Origin: Chitinophaga sp. SYP-B3965
GTDB taxonomy: Bacteria; Bacteroidota; Bacteroidia; Chitinophagales; Chitinophagaceae
Length of the DNA: 64,000 nucleotides
Direction of reading: 5' to 3'
Assembly (NCBI RefSeq): GCF_009647655.1
Contig: NZ_WJFD01000003.1
Span: 744,001-808,000, forward strand
A program made the translations under genes and the position numbers. Of this stretch, positions 1-8,626 are shown piece after piece (position 1 is the stretch's first letter; the number at the start of each line of letters is the position of its first letter). The notes under the pieces are model-generated. The model was not told where the DNA came from, did not search any database, and saw nothing but the letters and a program-made list of their open reading frames with translations.

Positions 1-540
1 TGTTTCTTCCCAGGCAGCTCTTTTCTCAGCAAAAGTTTTATCCGTTACGTCATATACCTTTGTAATGAGCAACACACCCCCAAAACGTTTCAGCAATTCA
101 AAGTAAGCCATTGCCCTCAGGAAATATACTTCTCCCTTCATGCGGCGGATAAGGGTTTCATTACCCACAGAATCAACTTTATCAATGTTCAGGAAAAAGG
201 TATTGCAGTACCGGATAGCAGCGTATAAACTGCTCCAGTTGTTCAGCGAACCGCCGCTTTGATTATCTGGTGTAGCTTCTCCCCGTACGTATACGTTTTC
301 ATTCGTCCAGTTAAAGTTGCCATACAGTTCATCTGTTTGAGCAGCCCATCCATAACCGGCATCCTTATATCCTAGTACTGCCCTGTCATAGATGCCATTC
401 ACAAAAACTTCTGTCAGTTTGGGATCGCCCCATACATCCTCTTCGGAATAGGCATTCTTTGGTTGAAGGTCCAGCGTGTCTTTGCATGCGCCAAACAACA
501 TAACCGCCAGTACGCCAATAATAGTTATATGCGTTTTCAT
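1..540 (-). CDS. SusD/RagB-like outer-membrane lipoprotein, partial (N-terminal 180 residues)
   Basis: The reading frame starts with ATG at 540 and runs off the left edge of the window. The first residues form a lipoprotein signal ending in the lipobox LFGAC, followed by DTLDLQPKNAYSEEDVW, typical of SusD proteins, and then the helical SusD N-terminal region (RYCNTFFLNIDKVD, VYFLRAMAYFELLKRFGGV). SusD proteins sit on the outer surface as the lid of a SusC channel and bind the ligand, usually a glycan. The gene lies 18 bases downstream of the SusC gene at 559-3666 on the same strand, so the two form one operon and one complex. The substrate cannot be read from this fragment. Confidence 0.93.
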   Translation of the reverse strand, partial: MKTHITIIGVLAVMLFGACKDTLDLQPKNAYSEEDVWGDPKLTEVFVNGIYDRAVLGYKDAGYGWAAQTDELYGNFNWTNENVYVRGEATPDNQSGGSLNNWSSLYAAIRYCNTFFLNIDKVDSVGNETLIRRMKGEVYFLRAMAYFELLKRFGGVLLITKVYDVTDKTFAEKRAAWEET

Positions 541-558
541 GTTTTTCATTTGTTACCG

Positions 559-3500
559 TTAGAAACTGAGGTTCGCGCCAATGTTAATGATCCTTTGCTG
601 CGGATAGTAATAGCCGTTGTCGTTAGGTATTTCAGGATCAAAGGATGGCCCGAATTTGTCAATAGAGAACAGGTTATTACCGCTCACATAGATCCTGGCG
701 CCCTGTATTTTCGCTTTACCCAGTAAGGAAGATGGAAGGTTATAACCGATCTCCAAATTCTTCAGGCGAACAAAAGCAGCATTACGCAACCAGAAATCGG
801 AAGCCATGGTGTTTACACCAAATGTCCTGCCCGTTGGTCCGCTGAAATTGCGGGGATAAGTATTGTCCCCTTCTTTCTGCCAGCGGTCTGTGAAAAACTC
901 CCGTGCCAGATTAAGTCCTGCAGGAGCGAGATAAGATTTAGCCCTTGCCTGTCCCTGGAAGAAGATGGTGAAGTCGAGATTTTTCCAGGTGCAATTGAAA
1001 GAGGTACCAAAGATGATCTCAGGTGTTCTTACCAGCGGCGTCCTTACCATATCCAGTCCGTTGATCTGTTTATCGTTATTCAGGTCCTTGTAACGGATAT
1101 CACCGGGAGCTGTATTCGCAGGATGCGGACTGTTATCTATCTCCCGCTGGTTCTGATAAATACCATCGGACTGATAGAGGAACCAGGCATCGATCGGCAG
1201 GTTTGTTTTCTGCTGATAAGAAGGAATATTTCCTGCCTCATCCATATAGATCACTTTGTTCCTTGCGAATGTCATATTCCCTCTTACTGAATAGGAGAAG
1301 TTTTTACCCGTTCTGTTATTGTAAGAAGCCTCCACTTCAACACCTCTGTTCAGTACTTGCCCCAGGTTCTCGGAAGGCAGTGTAATACCTGTATAATCAG
1401 GAACAGATTCACTACGCGCAATCAATATCCCTGTACGCATAGACCGGAAAAAATCCAGGCTCAGGCCAATCTTTCCGTTCAGGAATTGAGACTCCACTGC
1501 AATGTCTGTGGTGTTCGCAACTTCCCAGGTGATATTCCTGTTAGGAGTAGGTCCCAGGTTGAGGGAGCTGACCTGTGAAGCACCGGACCCGAAAGAATAA
1601 CCGTAACCTCCGCCAAACAGATAGGTTTGAATATAATTGAAAGCACTCACGGCATCGTTCCCTGTTTTACCCCATGATGCTCTTAATTTCAGATCACTAA
1701 CGAAGGAGGAATGGAAAAATGATTCCTGGGAAATGCGCCATGCGGCAGAAACACCGGGGAAGAAACCATAACGTTTGCCTTCAGGGAAATTCTGTGATCC
1801 GTCATAACGCATGTTGTAATCCAGGAGATATTTATCTCTGAAATTATAAGAGATGCGGCTAATGAAATTGATACGTCCCGATTCTGCTGCTCCGGAATTA
1901 TTTTGTTGCCCAATAAGGCTGCCAGCAAACAATTCATCCAGTGAATTACTGAGGAAGTTAGACCGGTAAGCAGTAATGTTTTCTGCCTCTCCCTGGAATC
2001 TTTCAAAAGCCACAAAAGCTTCCAATCCATGATCATTAAATTTCCTGGCGTAATTCAACCGGAGGTTCAGCAATTTCTGCCTTACAGAACCTCTCCCTTC
2101 ATTGAGATTGGGAGTGATAGAAGATACGATCTTTGTATAATCTTTAGTGGCAGGGTTATACCTGTAAGCAGGCGGCGGTGTTTGTACAAATGCCTTTGTT
2201 TTGTTCAATGTAAGATCGTAAGCATAATACCCATCCAGGGAGAGGCCGCTGGTGAGCATGGAAAGATCCCAGTTGAAAGAAACCTTTGATTGCAGGTAAT
2301 CGTTGGTGAAACGTTGATAACCCGCATCTCCGTTTGTAATATAGATCATGCTGTTATCAGGCCCACCACCGATGCCCGGCCCTACATAACCATTAGGATA
2401 TTTTGGTACCAGGTAAGGATAAGCCAGCCATAGTTCCCTGAATATACCACCTGCATCATACCCCTGTTTTGCCGCATTACGGAATTCATTACGGTACAAT
2501 ACATCTATCCCCACTTTGAAATTGCTCGTTACCGTTACATCTATATTGGCTCTGGCCTGTGCCTGTTTATAAAACGCAGCGCTCTGTTTATAGATACCAT
2601 CCTGGTGCTGATATTGACCAGAGAGATAATACTTTATTTTTTCTGTTCCACCACTGAGCGAAACAACATGGTTCTGCTGCATAGCCCATGTTTTCATGAT
2701 AGCATTCCACCAGTCACTGCTGGGATGACCAAGCGGATCGGAACCATCTTTGAATTGCTGAATATCTGCATCCGGCCAGGTTTTCTGCTGACCACGCAAC
2801 ACATCGTATTCATTTGTGGCCACTGCATATTCATAAGAATTCAACATCTCAGGCACACGCGTAGGCTGCGTAAAACCCCAGTTGGTACTGAAGGTTAAAA
2901 CAGGAGTGGTTGATCTTCCTCTTTTGGTAGTAACAAGAATAACACCATTAGCAGAACGTGCCCCGTAGATGGCCGCAGTGGCATCTTTAATAACAGAGAT
3001 GGATTCAATATCCGCGGGGTTAAGTCTTGCAAAACCACCAGACCTGTCAGGAACACCATCTATTACCACCAGTGCCCCCGTACTTCCCAGCGTGGCTTTA
3101 CCACGAACAAAGATATCCGCGTTATCATTACCCGGCTCACCGCTTCTGGTATTGGCGATCAGACCAGGTACCTGACCTGCAAGGGAATTAGTGATATTAA
3201 CGGCGGGTGATTTTTGCAGTTCTTTACCAGTGATAGCTGAAACCGCACCTGTAAGGTTGGCCCTCTTCTTGGTACCATAACCGATCACCACTATTTCATT
3301 CAATTCCTTGTTTTCATTCTGAAGTGTAACATCAATACTGCTCCGCTCACCCACAGGAATTTCGTGGGCAGTGAACCCTGTTGCAGAGATCACCAGTATT
3401 GCTTTACTACCGGAAACCCTGATGGAATAATTCCCATTGTTGTCTGAGATAGCGCCGGTTTTACTGTTCTTTTCCATCACGGTGGCGCCCGGAATAGCTT

Positions 3501-3666
3501 CGCCAATATCATTCTTTATTTTCCCGTTGATAACGCGTGCATTGTCCTGTGCAAATGAAAGAGTAGTACTACACAGGAAAAGGAATAGGAGGATAAATGC
3601 CTTGAGCGGGTGCGCCGCCTTTAAGGCATAGGCAATAGGATGCCCTGTATGCTTTGTTTTTTTCAT
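559..3666 (-). CDS. SusC/RagA-family TonB-dependent outer-membrane transporter
   Basis: A 1035-residue protein with an N-terminal signal peptide ending near SFAQ, a carboxypeptidase-regulatory-like beta-sandwich at about residues 45-110 (INGKIKNDIGEAIPGATV), the SusC plug hallmark (NEIVVIGYGTKK, about 123-134), a plug domain (DIFVRGKATLG, VVIDGVPDR) and a long beta-barrel ending in INIGANLSF with a terminal aromatic. It imports a ligand across the outer membrane using TonB-ExbBD energy. It has no N-terminal STN domain and no sigma/anti-sigma pair beside it, unlike the locus at 8.6-16 kb, so its regulation must differ. The partner SusD gene follows directly. The substrate is unknown. Confidence 0.96.
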   Translation of the reverse strand: MKKTKHTGHPIAYALKAAHPLKAFILLFLFLCSTTLSFAQDNARVINGKIKNDIGEAIPGATVMEKNSKTGAISDNNGNYSIRVSGSKAILVISATGFTAHEIPVGERSSIDVTLQNENKELNEIVVIGYGTKKRANLTGAVSAITGKELQKSPAVNITNSLAGQVPGLIANTRSGEPGNDNADIFVRGKATLGSTGALVVIDGVPDRSGGFARLNPADIESISVIKDATAAIYGARSANGVILVTTKRGRSTTPVLTFSTNWGFTQPTRVPEMLNSYEYAVATNEYDVLRGQQKTWPDADIQQFKDGSDPLGHPSSDWWNAIMKTWAMQQNHVVSLSGGTEKIKYYLSGQYQHQDGIYKQSAAFYKQAQARANIDVTVTSNFKVGIDVLYRNEFRNAAKQGYDAGGIFRELWLAYPYLVPKYPNGYVGPGIGGGPDNSMIYITNGDAGYQRFTNDYLQSKVSFNWDLSMLTSGLSLDGYYAYDLTLNKTKAFVQTPPPAYRYNPATKDYTKIVSSITPNLNEGRGSVRQKLLNLRLNYARKFNDHGLEAFVAFERFQGEAENITAYRSNFLSNSLDELFAGSLIGQQNNSGAAESGRINFISRISYNFRDKYLLDYNMRYDGSQNFPEGKRYGFFPGVSAAWRISQESFFHSSFVSDLKLRASWGKTGNDAVSAFNYIQTYLFGGGYGYSFGSGASQVSSLNLGPTPNRNITWEVANTTDIAVESQFLNGKIGLSLDFFRSMRTGILIARSESVPDYTGITLPSENLGQVLNRGVEVEASYNNRTGKNFSYSVRGNMTFARNKVIYMDEAGNIPSYQQKTNLPIDAWFLYQSDGIYQNQREIDNSPHPANTAPGDIRYKDLNNDKQINGLDMVRTPLVRTPEIIFGTSFNCTWKNLDFTIFFQGQARAKSYLAPAGLNLAREFFTDRWQKEGDNTYPRNFSGPTGRTFGVNTMASDFWLRNAAFVRLKNLEIGYNLPSSLLGKAKIQGARIYVSGNNLFSIDKFGPSFDPEIPNDNGYYYPQQRIINIGANLSF

Positions 3667-3815
3667 AACAGCATTTGTTTGTTTAGTGGAAATATTAGCC
3701 GTGGAAGCGTGAATAATAAATAATCAAGGCGTTAGGTTACCTTTTTCATAACGTTGATTTGGTCGTGAATAATTACTTACTGGAATTACCTGTTCTGGTT
3801 GACTCGTTCACTGTT

Positions 3816-3833
3816 CTGGTCTGGTCTGGTCTG
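3816..3833. repeat. CTGGT pentanucleotide tandem repeat upstream of susC
   Basis: Three full CTGGT units plus CTG lie about 150 bases upstream of the SusC start. A related TGTTCTGGT occurs 20 bases earlier. The repeat is short; slippage-based variation is possible but not shown by one sequence. Confidence 0.6.
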
Positions 3834-3934
3834 ACAATGTAAATATAAGGAGGTTTTTGATATTTCAAAACTTTTTTGAGGAAGCATTAACAACCGGGGT
3901 TTCTTATATTTATAGCTATAATAATATCCCTGCC

Positions 3935-4756
3935 ATGCCTAAATATGCCTTCTTATTCCTTTTCGTTCTCGCAGGTTTACCTGTTTTTGCACAGTCTAAT
4001 GCTCTTGAAGTCTTGCACGGCCGGCCCTTAAAAATTGAAGAAGTGACCAACTATTATCATGTCCCCTATTTTTATGAAGACCTGATCAAAAAAACGAAAA
4101 CGTTTGGTACAGATGGTATGCTGCAACTGGTAGAAGAGACACAGCATGATCACGATGATAAGGCCACCATCCGCACAGCATATGTAAATGACACGTTACG
4201 CAAACTGATATTAAGCCTCACGACGGAAAGATGGGACAAATATGGCTACACGAAGAAGACCTCAGATTTTAGTTATGATGAGAAAGGATTCCGGACGCAG
4301 GTCACGGAACGGAATGAAAAAGGGGATACCGTATCGTATTACCACTATCTGAACAATGAAAAAGGAGACCCTATCGAGTCACGATACACAGACCATAAAG
4401 GCAGTCTCTACTCCATGAGAAAAATAACCTACAATTATGATTCCAATACGATGATTTCAGCTGGTTATTTCGGTGAAAAAGAAGCATTCACCGGCGAACA
4501 GCAATTCAGGCTCCTTAATTTTCACATGAGCTCAGTGCATTCTGATGAAGTGCGCAACGAAGTATACAATGAAAAAGGAGACCCCATTAAATACAGTATC
4601 CACTCCCACCACAAGTGGATGTATTATTTCGAAGCGGAATATGAATACGATGAAAAGGGCAATTGGACCAGCAGGAAGGTATACCAGTTATATACTAAAA
4701 GGGGAAAACAAAAGCGGATGGTATCTGAGCATTCTGTGAGAAAGTATACCTACTAA
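3935..4756 (+). CDS. Hypothetical exported protein with YD-like repeats
   Basis: The open frame extends upstream to 3857, but ATG 3935 is preferred because it begins a clean signal peptide (MPKYAFLFLFVLAGLPVFAQ). The mature protein of about 250 residues has repeated motifs of the type YDEKGFRTQVTERNEKGD, NEKGDPIESRYTDHKG and YEYDEKGNWTSRKVY, which resemble the YD/Rhs-type repeats of many uncharacterised Bacteroidota envelope proteins. No catalytic motif is visible. It runs in the same direction as the next two genes, with a 57-base gap to the first. Function unknown. Confidence 0.8.
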   Translation: MPKYAFLFLFVLAGLPVFAQSNALEVLHGRPLKIEEVTNYYHVPYFYEDLIKKTKTFGTDGMLQLVEETQHDHDDKATIRTAYVNDTLRKLILSLTTERWDKYGYTKKTSDFSYDEKGFRTQVTERNEKGDTVSYYHYLNNEKGDPIESRYTDHKGSLYSMRKITYNYDSNTMISAGYFGEKEAFTGEQQFRLLNFHMSSVHSDEVRNEVYNEKGDPIKYSIHSHHKWMYYFEAEYEYDEKGNWTSRKVYQLYTKRGKQKRMVSEHSVRKYTY

Positions 4757-4813
4757 AAATTCCTTGTCAGGTACGATAAGTTATACGACATTAGGGCCCT
4801 GAATACACAACAG

Positions 4814-5794
4814 ATGACAAAAGTTATTAGCCTGCTCAGTGCCCTATTCATGTTATTCTGGGCTGTTCCTTTCCCGATGATAATGTATTACAGCATCAAT
4901 AGTGAATATGATGTAAGGGGGCTGACAGATAAAGATCCATGGCTGGCGCTTGGTATCGTGGCGACGACGATCATATTATGGCTTATTCTGCTGGCAGGAT
5001 ATTTTCATAAATGGGTACTCTTCAATTTCATAGCGAAGCGGAACATAGAGCGACTGAAGGAACACGGCGTTCCCCGAACGGCAGAAATTTTAGACGTTTC
5101 TAAGATTTCCAAAGACGGTGCTACACATGACACCTACGAACTAAAACTTTCCTTCAAAAACCTGGTGAATACCGAAATCATTCAAAAGACCAGCGTGAAC
5201 GATGCGAAACCACATGAACACCGCTTCGAAGCCGGCAAGAAAATAGATATCCTGATCGATAAGGATATGAAATCCATTCCTTATTTCATTTTCGCTACTT
5301 CCGAAGCAAGTATCAATAAAACAAGGCTGGCATTGATCATACTGGGCTGGCTAGCATTAACCGCTGTCATCATTGGCTATTACATATTTTCATACAACCT
5401 GGAAAGTAATGGAGCCGGATGGCGCTTTATGAGCTTCGGCCATCCCTTGTTTATTTGTCCTGTCGTATTGTTTGGTTACAGGTTACTGGGCATGCTTATC
5501 CTCAGCTTCACCGGTAAACCGGATGATGCAGCTTACATTAAGTTTAAAGGTATCAGAACAAATGCAAAGCTCATCAAGGTTGGCCAAACCGGAACGTATA
5601 TCAATGAGCAACCCATGGTGCGTTTCGAAATGGAGTTCCTGGATGAACATCAGCAAAAACATAAAGCCAGTTTTAAAAAACTAGTAGACCTGCTCAATCT
5701 GGATATTACTAAGCAGGAAACTTTAGATATTTTTTACCTTCCCGAAAACCCTCAACGGATTGCCTTTACAAGTGATCTCGATGAAATAAGTTGA
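4814..5794 (+). CDS. Integral membrane protein, DUF3592-like
   Basis: A 326-residue protein with two N-terminal membrane segments (about 1-30 and 45-70), a soluble part, two further membrane segments (about 172-195 and 208-232) and a second soluble part. Both soluble parts have the same design: AEILDVSKI...YELKLSFKN...DILIDKDMKSIPYF, then AKLIKVGQTG...VRFEMEFLDE...DIFYLPENPQRIAF. This twice-repeated small beta domain after membrane helices resembles DUF3592 proteins, whose function is not known. The stop codon is two bases before the next gene's ATG, so the two are probably co-translated. Confidence 0.8.
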   Translation: MTKVISLLSALFMLFWAVPFPMIMYYSINSEYDVRGLTDKDPWLALGIVATTIILWLILLAGYFHKWVLFNFIAKRNIERLKEHGVPRTAEILDVSKISKDGATHDTYELKLSFKNLVNTEIIQKTSVNDAKPHEHRFEAGKKIDILIDKDMKSIPYFIFATSEASINKTRLALIILGWLALTAVIIGYYIFSYNLESNGAGWRFMSFGHPLFICPVVLFGYRLLGMLILSFTGKPDDAAYIKFKGIRTNAKLIKVGQTGTYINEQPMVRFEMEFLDEHQQKHKASFKKLVDLLNLDITKQETLDIFYLPENPQRIAFTSDLDEIS

Positions 5795-5796
5795 TT

Positions 5797-6474
5797 ATGA
5801 TGAGACAATTAATTGCTTTAGTGATTTGCTGCTTTATTTTTGGGTGTAAGCAAATATCGAAGACGGTAGAAGAGACGTTTTCTCCGAAGAATACAATGGT
5901 GGCTAAAAAACCTGCTGCCGAAAGTAAGACAGACACTAGTTTTTCTATCACTATAGAAACACATACTACTACGCACACCCATCAACATACGGAAGGCCCT
6001 AAAAGAAATTTCCTGGCTAACGAAAATTCGTTAAATAAAGCTGAAGAGGCATTGAAGGCACTACCGCAATATGCGGGTAAAGAGATCTTCATTTATTCCG
6101 GTATTCATTTTTATGATGACGGAAGTATCCATGTTATGCTCCAACATCCGGAAAACCCTAAATACATTGATAAATATGAGTATCGAAACGGAGTATGGTC
6201 TGAGCCGAAACCCGAGCAGATATCAGTAAGAGATCATATTGACAGCAGATTGGTCTCTCTTAATAAGATCCATTTTATGAATGCAGCTAAAGTAGCCAGG
6301 ATCTATAATGAGAAAGCAGCTGAGGTAGAAGGCGCAAAACCAGCAACGAGTGTTTATATTTCCATCTGGGATAATGAGGTCCGTTGGTTTCCTACGACAG
6401 TTAACGGCAGCAGGGAGCGGTATACTATTCAGTTTGATGCGAATGGGGAGTTGAAGAAGTTTGAGCGGGACTAG
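5797..6474 (+). CDS. Hypothetical lipoprotein
   Basis: The start is ATG 5797 (or ATG 5800); an in-frame TTG at 5791 overlaps the preceding gene and is less likely. The N-terminus MMRQLIALVICCFIFGCKQI is a lipoprotein signal with Cys after FG. A Thr/His-rich linker (THTTTHTHQH) follows, then a domain of about 150 residues (EEALKALPQYAGKEIFIYSG, VYISIWDNEVRWFP) with no recognised family. The 3' end overlaps the convergent helicase gene by four bases. Probably one operon with the preceding gene. Function unknown. Confidence 0.8.
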   Translation: MMRQLIALVICCFIFGCKQISKTVEETFSPKNTMVAKKPAAESKTDTSFSITIETHTTTHTHQHTEGPKRNFLANENSLNKAEEALKALPQYAGKEIFIYSGIHFYDDGSIHVMLQHPENPKYIDKYEYRNGVWSEPKPEQISVRDHIDSRLVSLNKIHFMNAAKVARIYNEKAAEVEGAKPATSVYISIWDNEVRWFPTTVNGSRERYTIQFDANGELKKFERD

Positions 6475-8168
6475 GCTTTGGGAATGAAACGGCTGAGGTA
6501 TTCCCTTAGTTCCGGATGGAATGCATATACATATACCCCTTTAATTGCCCGATGCATAACAGTCCTGTATATATTAATGATGTATCCTTTTAATTCCTCC
6601 GGGTCAGATATTCCTACCTTACCCGCCTTATCATAATAGTTATCTTCGATGATCACCAGCTCATGTTTATCCTTATCATAAGTGATTTCCCTGCCAAAGA
6701 TGATGCCTGCATAATTTAGATCATACCCTTGCGTGGTATGGATGCAACCAATTTCATCAGGGGCGTTTTCAGAGTTTATCCACGCTTTCGTTATCGAATT
6801 CCACCTGTAAGCTTCATTCTCCAGTAAGATATCGAACAATGCAGGGTTCTTTTTAGACACCCATTCCCATGAGTATCCCGCTACCATTCTTGACAATCCG
6901 GTCTCTCTGTCGCGCTGTTGTATTTCACTTCGCATTTTAGTTACAGAATCAAACAACAGAAGATCATACTTCCTGGACTGGTATTTATCGGCATCAGCAG
7001 GCAGAGTACAATCAAGCAGCTCAGTGGAGAACTTAATGTATCTACGTCCGCCTAACACACGCATTTGCGTTTTCAGGCACTGCACATCCGTGGATGCGAG
7101 TGATTTCAATTTTTCAAAGTCGGCAGCTCTCACGTCGGAAGGTCTGATGCTTTGTTTCTCATCATAAAACAAGATCAGTTTGTCGCCTTGTTTTTTCACC
7201 CAATCCAACTCCGTGTGCAGTTGCTTATCAAAACCGAGTGTTTCACTTGTTTTATCAAATTCTCCGAAATAGGTACCCAGGGTTTTTCTGCGGCGTAATC
7301 TGTGGGCTTCATCCACAAGTATTATGTCGTAATGCTCTTTCTTTACTTCCGAAGGGCTTGTTACCATTGAAGCCTTTAAGCCATGTACATGCTGGAATAC
7401 TTTTTTTATGCTTTCCCGAAAAGAGCCCATAGGAATAACCAGCGCCATTTTCGGCTGCCCGTATTTCTGTTTAAGCTTGCGGACCAGATCAATAAATAAC
7501 GGTTCATCATTACCAAAATACCTGTAATTGAACTCCGTTATATCCGTCATCAATAATTTGAAAAGATGAATAGCCAGCAATGATTTACCAGTACCGGAGC
7601 CTCCTTCTGCAAGGATCACATTTTTATCCTCGTTCAGGAGCGCCTCCATTATCCGGAACAATCCTCTATACTGTTCGCTGTTCAGAGATTTAAATGGTGA
7701 ATACTTGAACAGGTCCAGATTGCCAATATAAGTAGTCGTATGAAAGGCGATCGATCTCGTCATTAACTCTTTCCAGATATCTTCAAACAGTTGCCAGTAC
7801 AGATCTGCTTTTTGATAATAATTATGATTAGATAATCCGATATTGAGATTCAACAATTCCCAATGTTTATCGGCTGAAAGGTATTTGATAAGATTGGATT
7901 CAATATCCAATGTTGCTGATTTATTAAAAGTATCGCAGGTTATTATATGGATAGTCGTCATCTGCTTTTTGTCAGCACTTCTGAGATGAGTGGTCATCCT
8001 TGTATAAAAGTCAGATGTCTCCCCTACGTATAACTGTCTTGTTTGGTCATTGCTTAGCATATAAATGACAGGCCAGTTATCCTTCAGGTAGGAAATGCTA
8101 TCAATTGAATCCAGCAACTGTTCATTAAAATCATATTTCCGTATTGAAACACCCTTGTCCCTGGTCAT
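6471..8168 (-). CDS. GIY-YIG nuclease domain fused to DUF2075 (Schlafen-type) helicase
   Basis: A 565-residue protein. Residues about 33-100 form a GIY-YIG endonuclease-like domain (VIYML at 34-38, LYVGET at 46-51, with later Arg/His). Residues about 160-560 form a DUF2075 P-loop ATPase/helicase: Walker A GGSGTGKS at 189-196, Walker B with DEAH at 286-289, and a C-terminal superfamily-1 segment (CIHTTQGYDLNYAGIIFG). This pairing is known from uncharacterised prokaryotic proteins often placed near defence genes; the exact reaction is unknown. It overlaps the upstream MazG-like gene by four bases, so the two are translationally coupled. The GIY-YIG domain suggests DNA cutting or repair driven by the ATPase. 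Confidence 0.88.
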   Translation of the reverse strand: MTRDKGVSIRKYDFNEQLLDSIDSISYLKDNWPVIYMLSNDQTRQLYVGETSDFYTRMTTHLRSADKKQMTTIHIITCDTFNKSATLDIESNLIKYLSADKHWELLNLNIGLSNHNYYQKADLYWQLFEDIWKELMTRSIAFHTTTYIGNLDLFKYSPFKSLNSEQYRGLFRIMEALLNEDKNVILAEGGSGTGKSLLAIHLFKLLMTDITEFNYRYFGNDEPLFIDLVRKLKQKYGQPKMALVIPMGSFRESIKKVFQHVHGLKASMVTSPSEVKKEHYDIILVDEAHRLRRRKTLGTYFGEFDKTSETLGFDKQLHTELDWVKKQGDKLILFYDEKQSIRPSDVRAADFEKLKSLASTDVQCLKTQMRVLGGRRYIKFSTELLDCTLPADADKYQSRKYDLLLFDSVTKMRSEIQQRDRETGLSRMVAGYSWEWVSKKNPALFDILLENEAYRWNSITKAWINSENAPDEIGCIHTTQGYDLNYAGIIFGREITYDKDKHELVIIEDNYYDKAGKVGISDPEELKGYIINIYRTVMHRAIKGVYVYAFHPELREYLSRFIPKA

Positions 8169-8494
8169 AGATCATTGTATTTCCTGGCGCTTCCTTTTGC
8201 CTTATCTACCGGGTATTTTTCCCCATTTTTCGCGATCTTTTCCAGCATGATCTCTTTAATATCAAATCCATATTTATTGGCCAGCAAAAAAGAAAACGCC
8301 AAAACATCCGCCAACTCTTCTCTTACCCGCTCTATTTTTGCTTCATCCGCTTTCTTCCAGAGAAACAACTCCAGCAGTTCACCTGCTTCAACATTAACTG
8401 CCAATGCCAGATCTTTGGGATTGTGGAACTGATCCCAATCACGATCATTTCTGAATTTTACCAGCTCGTTCATTATTATTTCGATGTCAGACAT
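8165..8494 (-). CDS. MazG-like nucleoside triphosphate pyrophosphohydrolase
   Basis: A 109-residue all-alpha NTP-PPase of the MazG/RS21-C6 type. It has the metal-binding pattern EAGELLELFLW followed by EELADVLAFSFLLANKYG, and an N-terminal FRNDRDWDQFHNPKDLALAVNVEAG. These enzymes hydrolyse (d)NTPs to the monophosphate and pyrophosphate, for house-cleaning or nucleotide depletion. The open frame reaches a TTG at 8530, but a promoter -7 box lies at 8509-8516, so ATG 8494 is the sensible start. It is the first gene of a two-gene operon with the GIY-YIG/DUF2075 helicase (ATG/stop overlap). Confidence 0.9.
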   Translation of the reverse strand: MSDIEIIMNELVKFRNDRDWDQFHNPKDLALAVNVEAGELLELFLWKKADEAKIERVREELADVLAFSFLLANKYGFDIKEIMLEKIAKNGEKYPVDKAKGSARKYNDL

Positions 8495-8508
8495 AAGAGA
8501 GGTTTGGA

Positions 8509-8541
8509 CAAAGGTACAATCTGCGGCCAAATTTCTCCAAA
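8509..8541 (-). promoter_or_regulatory. Promoter of the mazG-like/helicase operon
   Basis: On the minus strand a TTTG (8538-8541) is followed after 21 bases by TACCTTTG (8509-8516), matching the Bacteroidota TTTG/TAnnTTTG promoter. The box ends 15 bases before ATG 8494 and helps decide that start. Confidence 0.65.
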
Positions 8542-8568
8542 ATGCTTATCCTATTTCAGACGTCAAAA

Positions 8569-8602
8569 AAAGGCTGCCAAAATTTTACTTTTGGCAGCCT
8601 TT
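8569..8602 (-). terminator. Intrinsic terminator after the SusC/SusD operon
   Basis: A perfect 14-base stem (AAAGGCTGCCAAAA / TTTTGGCAGCCTTT, loop of six) is followed on the minus strand by TTTTTT. It lies 25 bases after the SusD stop and also insulates the helicase operon promoter. Confidence 0.88.
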
Positions 8603-8626
8603 TGTTAGATATAAAAAAAATCATCC

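Noticed and set aside
3816..3833. CTGGT repeat as a phase-variation switch for SusC
   Set aside because: Only three full units, about 150 bases from the start codon and not placed within a recognised promoter spacer; no evidence of variation in one sequence.
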